This document shows positions 57,120-64,000 of a stretch of DNA of 64,000 bases, one piece after another. Location of the stretch: NCBI GenBank assembly GCA_049999765.1, contig JBNGIQ010009135.1, positions 82,518 through 146,517 of the forward strand. Direction: 5' to 3'. The number at the start of each line of letters is the position of its first letter. Position 1 is the stretch's first letter. A program made the translations under genes and the position numbers. The notes beneath the pieces were generated by a model. The model saw only the letters and a list, made by a program, of their open reading frames with translations, ran no database searches and was not told the origin of the DNA. The stretch comes from Phaeoceros laevis (taxonomy: Eukaryota > Anthocerotophyta > Anthocerotopsida > Notothyladales).

Positions 57120-58600
57120 AACCGGTCTATGTCGTTGTCAGCGAATCAAGCATGCAAACGATGTCCCCGGACAGCCTTTTTGCACGAGAGAATTGACCTC
57201 AACATAGTAATGACGACGGCAGCATCACTCACCGAAGTAAGCTCAATCAGTTCGATTCGAATGGCCTTTGTGGGTACATCATCTGCTACAAAACTGACTA
57301 ATATCGGTGGATGGATACACGTCTTTGTGATCTTACATGGCATAACAACGTGAGCTGTCAGCAGGACGCGTGCCTAAAGCAAAAACAGTTTCATAAACAT
57401 TGCCATTGTGCTTGTCCACAATAATGTAAATGATGGCCGAGTTTACACTTCCGGTACCTCCAACAACGTTAGATATCACAATCCTGGAGGGAAATCGACC
57501 ATTTGGAACAATCAAGTTTGAGCCAGAACGAGAATGAATATGAAACGGGAATTGAGGAAAGCTGGGGATCAAGGAGACAAAACTCACCACCATGTGCGAG
57601 GAGTCAAATCCCTTCGCTTCTAACAATGCGACTGTTTGCTTGCCGGGGACCTACATCATCATGCACCTACATAGAACCAGGCTCGGAAGACATACTCCTA
57701 AAGCTCTTAGCAAACTGAACACCTCCAACTTCAAAACGTGTACTGTTGGGTAACTACACATTCGGAAGGGAAACAGCTCTTGCAGTCAGTCCTAAACCTG
57801 TAGGAGCTGTCAAAGCATTCCCAAGACATCTCCCACTTTCTACCTATCTCGACCTCCAGACAACGGTGTCAGCAAAAGGCTATCCCTCAAGCAGGCTCTG
57901 TGTTTGCCTACATGCAGAGCTTGATGGCTCAGAAACCCTTTTACCGGACAATTTCGAAGAGGTTGAGTGCATACCTCGAAATCTGTGGTCCGAATATTGT
58001 CATCTGGCTTCGGAAATAAGGCAACACAGACAAGCCAGTCAGACAATCCCTCTACACTCATCTTCACTAGCACAGGGTGCAGCAGGCAAGGAACAATGAC
58101 AGACATCAATATAACGAAGAATTTCACCAGCTGACCACCACAATTACAGCTGCACCGCGGTTGACGTATTCGTCATATCGGCTACTTGAGCTCCGCACAC
58201 CTTCCAGGACACGGAGTCTGCCAATCCAAAGCCTATCATTCGAGGACACTGTGGTGAGAACCCGTCTGCTGCCTTCTCCACGACAGAGGGTACACCTCAG
58301 TGGTGCAACCTGGCACGCTCCAGGTTGCCACAGCTATGTTTGTGAACGGGGCTTCCTTTGGAGTGTGCAGGAAGTGAAGGGCACCTGCCATGCCAGCTTG
58401 CTCAGAAGAACGGTAGTTCTGTTACGGTTTACGCATCTGGAGCATCCGTCCGTTGGGCGGATATGGTAAACTGGACGTCCGTCCGTCTGCCGGAGCCAAG
58501 GGATTATAGGTGCGTGGATTGCGATTGGATGCGTTTCCACTGACAGACAAATCCCGCAAGCTCATTCACAGTACTCGTTTTCCCTGTGCAGATTGGCTTA
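57120..58600 (-). pseudogene. Broken 5'-half copy of the PfkB kinase gene
   Basis: In the same orientation as the intact gene at 47351-49895, blocks of its first exons recur: CVALFPKPDDNIRTTDFEVC (~57960-58050), LGNALTA with LGLTARA (~57775-57830), FDSSHMVVS (~57590), IIYIIVDKHNGN (~57410-57440) and SFVADDVPT (~57270-57300). The upstream flank also matches to about 58600. The Gly-rich GGGC site is changed to GRC, frames are lost between blocks, and all downstream exons including the catalytic DTTGAGDAF are absent. It is a truncated, nonfunctional duplicate about 8.4 kb from its source. Confidence 0.75.
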
Positions 58601-59024
58601 TTTACCAGTCTGCAGCCACTGTTGGACGCTGGGAATTTATAACCCACGTTAGCTTATCTTCCACATTATTCCTACCATCCTGGTGCTCAGCTGGTAGGCC
58701 TTGCGGGCTGCTGGATAGTTTGTGTTCCGAAGTTCGCTTCTCCGGTCAGAGCTGATAGTCACATGGGACCCTGAATGTTGGTTGGATGAAATACCAGGAT
58801 TCCTGCTATTGCATGCTAAATTGGTATTGTTAGCCCTTTGGTGCACGATGGTTTCAGGTTACCTGGCCGGTGAAATAGCTACTGACTGGCGGATCGCCTC
58901 CGAAGCACTGGAACGAGAGCCGTTTGGTCTGCTGGGAAGTTTAGGGACCGAATGCCAAGGATATTCAGTTGAAGAATTGGTAGTCATGAAGCACACAGTG
59001 TGATGATTTGACTTCTCGGTAGTG

Positions 59025-62000
59025 ATGGAGAAAATGCAGTATGCAGAGACTTTGGTCAAAGAGTTTTTGGTATACCGTGGATTTTCAAGTTCTCTCAAAG
59101 CCTTTGAGGCAGAACTGGCTGCAGATGCTTCGAAGGGGTTCCAGGTTGACAGGGTTATAGAGTTACTGTTCTCTGTGTACGTGCCAAAATTCGAAGCGGA
59201 CAATCTGAGAACGTTATTGACATCCCTCAGGCAATCTCTGCTTGCAAGGTCAGAGACACATTACAATGGGGCTCTAAGGAAACTGGAATCATCTCTAAAT
59301 AGATACTATATTGTTAATGCTGTACAAAAAGGCCGAATTGATCGAGTGCTGGACTTTTTTGAGAAATATGGTGACCTTCTGCTTCAAAGTGGAGATGACT
59401 GGGGCGGTTGGTTTGGTGAGGATGGCTGCCTCACCCTTTTAAAGCTTCACTTGACGTGGTGTGAATTAAGTTGAACACTTCCTCTTGTCTGTTTGGGTCC
59501 CATCTGAGGTTTGGTGCTCTGCTGTTTTTAACAGCTATTCCATACATGAAACATCCAAGCTCGGATCCTCGTTTTCATGTCTACTTCACAAAGGAATGGC
59601 TGGATACTCTTATGGTGTCTTTTGGGAACTTTCTGTCACAAGTTTTTGACGGCATTCATATCCTTTTCTAGCAGTCGGTGCAGAAAAACTTCAGGGTTTG
59701 ATAGGTGCCTGCCCTTTGTTGCACCACGTTTGCTAGTCGTATTAAGAGTGTCCTAATTCTTGGTGGGACGCATTGGGGGCGTGCCTGCTGTAAATATGGA
59801 CGTACATTGAGAGCCTCTGAGCTTGCGGTGATCATTAGATGGGCTGCATTTTAGCCTTGTATGCCCATAAAGGCTCTCCATACACTTACTTCCTTCTGAA
59901 AGACATGGATATCTGTTGAGATCCTGTACTGTCTGACGCACTGGGGACCTTGACCGTTGGGATTTTGAGCTGCTTGCTGCTTGTGCATAAATCGCCAACT
60001 TCGTTGGTACCTTGTTGTGAGACTGTATGCTTCTTTAACGTGCATGAAGGCACATCTGCCGAGATTGTTGACGTTGCATAGTGAGAAGTTGAAGTTGACG
60101 GCGATGAAGCAGGAACTGGACCAGATGCAAGAGAGATGCCGTCAGCTTCAAAAAGAGCTGGACACAAAAGAAGCCCCATCCTCTAAAAGGTCTAGCAGTG
60201 ATTGCACTTCAGTGTCAACTGCTATTGTGAGAAAATAGATTGGTTGCTGGTACTCATTGGTTCTAATATGGGATACGTGTGCAGGCCTTCGTCAGTTTCA
60301 GTCCATGATCAGATTGATTTACAGCAACTCTCCGATTCCCTTGTTAACGAGACCCTTGTCTCGCGTGGTAGACAAAAGGCTACTCTAGGTAGTCAACCTC
60401 TGGAGGCCTCCTTCAGTCGAACATCTAGCATCAAGAGTCACCAACGCTTTCCTTCAAGATCTTATGCTACTACAAAACACGCGTTATCTGCAGACGAATG
60501 CTCAGATTCAACAGAAGATTTAGACTTCGTGCCATGGCAAGATAACGAACTCTTTCAGGAAGAACCCAAGGGGGAGTATACTGAGAAGTTTGATGCAGGT
60601 ATCCATCCACCTTGACACTAACTTGGAATGATCAAAACCAATGTCTACAAGGCAAGGAGTGGGATTTTTCGTTGTTGCGCCCAGAGGAGTTCTCGACTCA
60701 ATTCTATCTCGTCCTGCTTTCTTAGCAGTACCTGTACATCTGAAATGTGCCCAGGAAACCCAACCGAGTTTAGTGCGAGTAACTTTCTGGAAGATAAGAC
60801 GTTCTCTGAAGTTGCCATTGAGTCTCAGGTGGGCTGGTGAGCATCGTAAGGAAATGCCCTTCTTGAAATATGCCTTGCGAAATGCCGTGAGTTTGGTCCC
60901 ACTAAGCCCTGAAATATAGTAGTTGTAGCTAGTCCAAGCCGCCAGACTTTCATACAAGCAGAAACTACTATACTGGTTCATGGATGGAACTTTTGACTAG
61001 TTTTTACAGGAAATTTGATGGTTTCCTCTTCCCTGTCAGGAAAGCTTCTCAGGTCATACAAGCTCGATAACAAGGTGCCGGTTTTCTTCCAAAGGAGCAA
61101 ATATTGCTAGTGCCTCAGTCGATGGCACAGTCAGGTAGACTTCTTCAATGAGAGCGTGAACTTCGTTTTTCTGGTTACACCGGTAGTCATTTGGATAAGG
61201 AGAGTTGGGAAGCTGTGCTTGCAGGATATGGGCTCCAGAAAAACATGCATCAACCTCAAAAAATGCAACTATATATTGTGGAGCAGAGGTTTTATCTCTG
61301 GAATGGGAGTACAAGTCGGATAGATTGGTGAATACTGGAGAACCCTTGTGTTGCAGCAAAGACGAATACTAGCTCAGTTTTGCCCTCGGTTTGGTGTTCC
61401 GCTTTCTGTAGCTTTGAACTGTAGTGCTCTGTTCGATGATGTTGGTTGTGCTACTTTTGGTCGTAACCATGTACAGTAGATGAATCCTATAGTTTTCTGT
61501 CAAGAACGTCAATCTTTTGTGATTATGTTTCAGCTACTGTTAGGGACGTCAGGGGGTGCAATAAGAGTCTGGAATGTCGATGGCAAACGAGTGGTCTGTA
61601 ATCTCTTAAGCAATGCAGCATTTCCAAGGTAGTAAAGCAGCCTCTTGTTCACTCACTCTTACTACTTAGTTTTTGTCTTTATCTGAACTGGTGTTGCTTG
61701 CAGGGTTTTAGACCTCAAATGCAGTCCAACTGATCCAATATTTTTGTCGGCTACTGCTTCTCAGGGGTACTTAATCCTTGCTCAGCAACACTGGAACCAG
61801 TGTTCCAGTGTTTCTTTGCAGTCGGACTCCCATATTTGTTGCTGACTGAAAATGTCCAGTTCTTCTTTGACTCACGTTCACGACATGCGGACCAGGCATC
61901 AAGGAGAAGGCATTGAAACTATGGGCTTTGGTTCGCTGACGGTTTGGAACATGAGGCATTGGAAACCTGTGGTACAGCTCTGACATTTTCTCTGCACATT

Positions 62001-63028
62001 GAACAGGGTTGTCAGATTTGGGACCTGACGGGTTATAACTTTTCCCATGTTGTCCTGGCAGAACGTCCTTCCGCTTGGCCAAGACCCTCCTGCAGTGACG
62101 TCTGTCTGTTTCAACCACAATGGAAAGATGGTGGCTGCGGGAGCTACAGATGGCATGATCCGTCTCTTTGGTATCTTTTTCACACAGCATGTGGTCCATG
62201 CAAGCCGTTCTTTGAGGAAAGCGACATTCGCCTTTTTTCTTCTGAACCTTGCATGACACTTCGAATTTTTTTAACTCCCAACAGATATGAACAGCTATCA
62301 ACCTATAACAGGGTGGCCAGTCCTTGAAAGTTGTCCTGTAAGCTGTGTTCGCTTTGGCCATGATGAGGCCAGTATTTGGAGTCTTGGGTCAGATGGTAAG
62401 GTATGTATAGCTTGAAGCATGGACTTAAAGCAAAAGCCTGTGAGGTATTGAGCATTTTGAAACTTTGTTTAGTGATCTGCCCTGCTGTAGCTCGTTGAGT
62501 GGAGCCTGCACAACCAATGCCAAATTCTGCAGACTATTGATGCCAGCAGGTTTTAGCCTTTTCCTATGTGCACCCAGTTTTGTTGAGTGACGTATCAAAC
62601 AGGCAACAGAAGTACTTACAAACTTCTCTCTTCCATGCAGCTTCTCGTCCTCAGATGCCTCTCAGCTACCCCAACATGAATTTGCCTTGGACGCGGACGG
62701 CAAGAGAGTGTTGCTTACGTCCAATCTGAATCATGCTCCTATTTACTCTGTGAGTGAAGAATCTTGACCCTGAAGAACCTTGGCCCCGAACACGTGGTTC
62801 CTTGAAGAAGACCAAAGTCTACAGTGGCTGTTGAAACCAATGTAGAAAACTATATCCTCATATTTAAACAGGTGGTTGTTGGGATTGTTGCAGTTGGGAG
62901 GAGCAGGAAAAGCCCAGAAAACGACTGAACAGGCAGGTGCTATCACATCAGTAGATTGGCATCCCTCACAGTCGGTGTATGCAACTGGATCTGCTGATCA
63001 TTCAGTTCATGTGGCCATTGTTCGCTAA
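59025..63028 (+). CDS. WDR91: WDR91-like endosomal WD40 protein
   Basis: ATG 59025 (MEKMQYAETLVKEFLVYRGF) starts an N-terminal helical region: AFEAELAADASKGFQVDRVI, LRKLESSLNRYYIVNAVQKG, EKYGDLLL, then SSDPRFHVYFTKEWLDTLMV. A coiled coil follows (LTAMKQELDQMQERCRQLQK), then a Ser-rich linker and a WD40 propeller: ESFSGHTSSITRCRFSSKG, LLLGTSGGAIRVWNVDGKRV, VLDLKCSPTDPIFLSATASQ, AVTSVCFNHNGKMVAAGATD, VSCVRFGHDEASIWSLGSDG and ITSVDWHPSQSVYATGSADH, ending HVAIVR at 63028. This order of domains is that of WDR91, a Rab7 effector that restrains PI3P production during early-to-late endosome conversion in animals. Its role in plants is inferred. About a dozen exons. One intronic hairpin at 61787-61812. 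Confidence 0.8.
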
Positions 63029-63237
63029 GTGGAGATCTATTTGATTTAGTTGTCATTCCAGCTGTTGTGAATTATGTATAGACCGTACGTAAACTGGAGA
63101 CAAAGCAAAATTCGAAACTTGTTCGTAACTATGTACAACCAGAACTCTGTTGCTCAGTAGGGTTACAATTGGCAAGAACGATTGCAACTTTACACCATGA
63201 GTACTCCCACGTCTGAGAACACCAATTGTCTACCCCT

Positions 63238-64000
63238 CTAACCCTCTAATTCGAGTTCTGGCAGACGAGTAGAAGTCTCATTGATTTTACCGAAGGCTGC
63301 CGCACCCAAAACCTGAAGCACCAAGTTCAATTTTTAGCATACTCCTGTGCTGGAGGAGAGCAAATATAGTCATGCTTCTAGATATGCGTACTTACATGAT
63401 CCTTCCAATGGGCGGAGACGTGACAACAATGGTAAACCAGTCGCGTAGCATAGTACAGAACTAGACACCACCAGATACCATGCAGTCCCCATCTGAGTCT
63501 GTGCGTGATAGCTAGTGCTGAAAGTACTCCTGCCATGTTGAGGAGTTGCATCCTTGGAAGATACTTGTAATCACCTGCACCCAGCAAACAGCTATGGAAT
63601 AAGTAACGTCACTTGAAGGACATGTTTCGTTGGTTGGACCCCCTGATAAGATGCTTCACGTGCCTGGAAATTTTGTACCTGATCCTATTGCGATGCCTTC
63701 AATCACTTGGACATTTGCACAGAGAACAATGCTCAGCATACTTTGTCCAGTGACACCCACCATCAGCTGCCGTACCCTAGCATCTGAGCTCAGCCAAGAT
63801 GAACACAAGGTGTAGATAGATCCGACACATATTGCAAGGGCTAACCCTGAACCTAGGGCTAAAGTGACTAGCATCCTTGCCATTGCGCAAAGTCTCTGCA
63901 AAGGAGTCAGTTCTACCAAAGTTATTCCTTACGACTCAAGTGCAGATTGCCAGAATGGACAAGTTTCAGGTACAGCTCAATTTCCAATGACAAGTACCTT
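63238..64000 (-). CDS. MATE-type transporter, C-terminal part (cut by window edge)
   Basis: Exons read on the minus strand: RLCAMARMLVTLALGSGLAL with ICVGSIYTLCSSWLSSDARV and SIVLCANVQVIEGIAIGSG, then (after GTGCAG) DYKYLPRMQLLNMAGVLSAL, HRLRWGLHGIWWCLVLYYAT ending AHWKDH before GTAAGT. A plausible short last exon after GCTTCAG ends ETSTRLPELELEG at 63238. The VLCANVQVIEGIAIGSGDY and WGLHGIWW blocks mark the C-terminal transmembrane bundle of plant MATE (DETOXIFICATION) carriers, nearest in style to the plastid EDS5-like group. MATE proteins export organic anions or metabolites. The AAG at 63998-64000 followed by GTACTT looks like the preceding exon's end. The rest lies outside the window. 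Confidence 0.65.

Noticed and set aside
58334-58755. Small open frames upstream of WDR91
   Set aside because: Part of the flank of the duplicated PfkB pseudogene and WDR91 promoter; no conserved peptide.

Overview
The window is nuclear DNA of a land plant or streptophyte alga. Its genes have GT-AG introns, and several products are plastid- or mitochondrion-targeted (PAP8/pTAC6, a plastid M41-like protease, an organellar release factor, a thylakoid-lumen protein). A gene resembling the ciliary coiled-coil protein CCDC146/MBO2 suggests a lineage with flagellated sperm, such as a bryophyte, lycophyte or fern-grade plant, or a charophyte. The sequence alone does not fix the genus.

Layout. 1-10.5 kb is gene-poor: decayed reading frames with in-frame stops, AT-rich spacer, one microsatellite and a possible coiled-coil gene. 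About 10.76-18.65 kb is a tandem segmental duplication. Each unit holds a heavy-metal-associated (HMA) isoprenylated-protein gene on the minus strand, a divergent HMA gene on the plus strand, and the 3' end of a plastid protease gene. In the left unit the isoprenylated-protein gene and the protease fragment are broken; in the right unit the protease gene continues intact. From 18 to 64 kb the DNA is gene-dense: VIR3-like protease, PATRONUS-like protein, BUD23, TIM14, tRNase Z, a SHLD2-like OB-fold protein, FAS1 (CAF-1), a small plastid membrane protein, CRIPT, CCDC146-like, CNX2, PAP8, a PfkB kinase, release factor 2, a lumenal TPR-like protein, an NPP phosphodiesterase, a broken second copy of the PfkB gene, WDR91 and the 3' part of a MATE transporter.

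Arrangement. Strands mostly alternate, so many genes sit head-to-head with short shared promoters (35 to about 400 bp) and tail-to-tail with about 150-300 bp between stops. Themes include organelle gene expression (PAP8, release factor, tRNase Z, BUD23 for cytosolic ribosomes) and chromosome maintenance (FAS1 beside the SHLD2-like gene, and the PATRONUS-like gene). These are housekeeping neighbours rather than an operon-like pathway.

Two runs of exactly 100 N are flanked by repeated sequence (9 bp and 52 bp). Both look like unmerged contig overlaps, not missing DNA. Exon borders were read by eye from splice consensus, frame and family similarity. Outer exons are less certain than inner ones.
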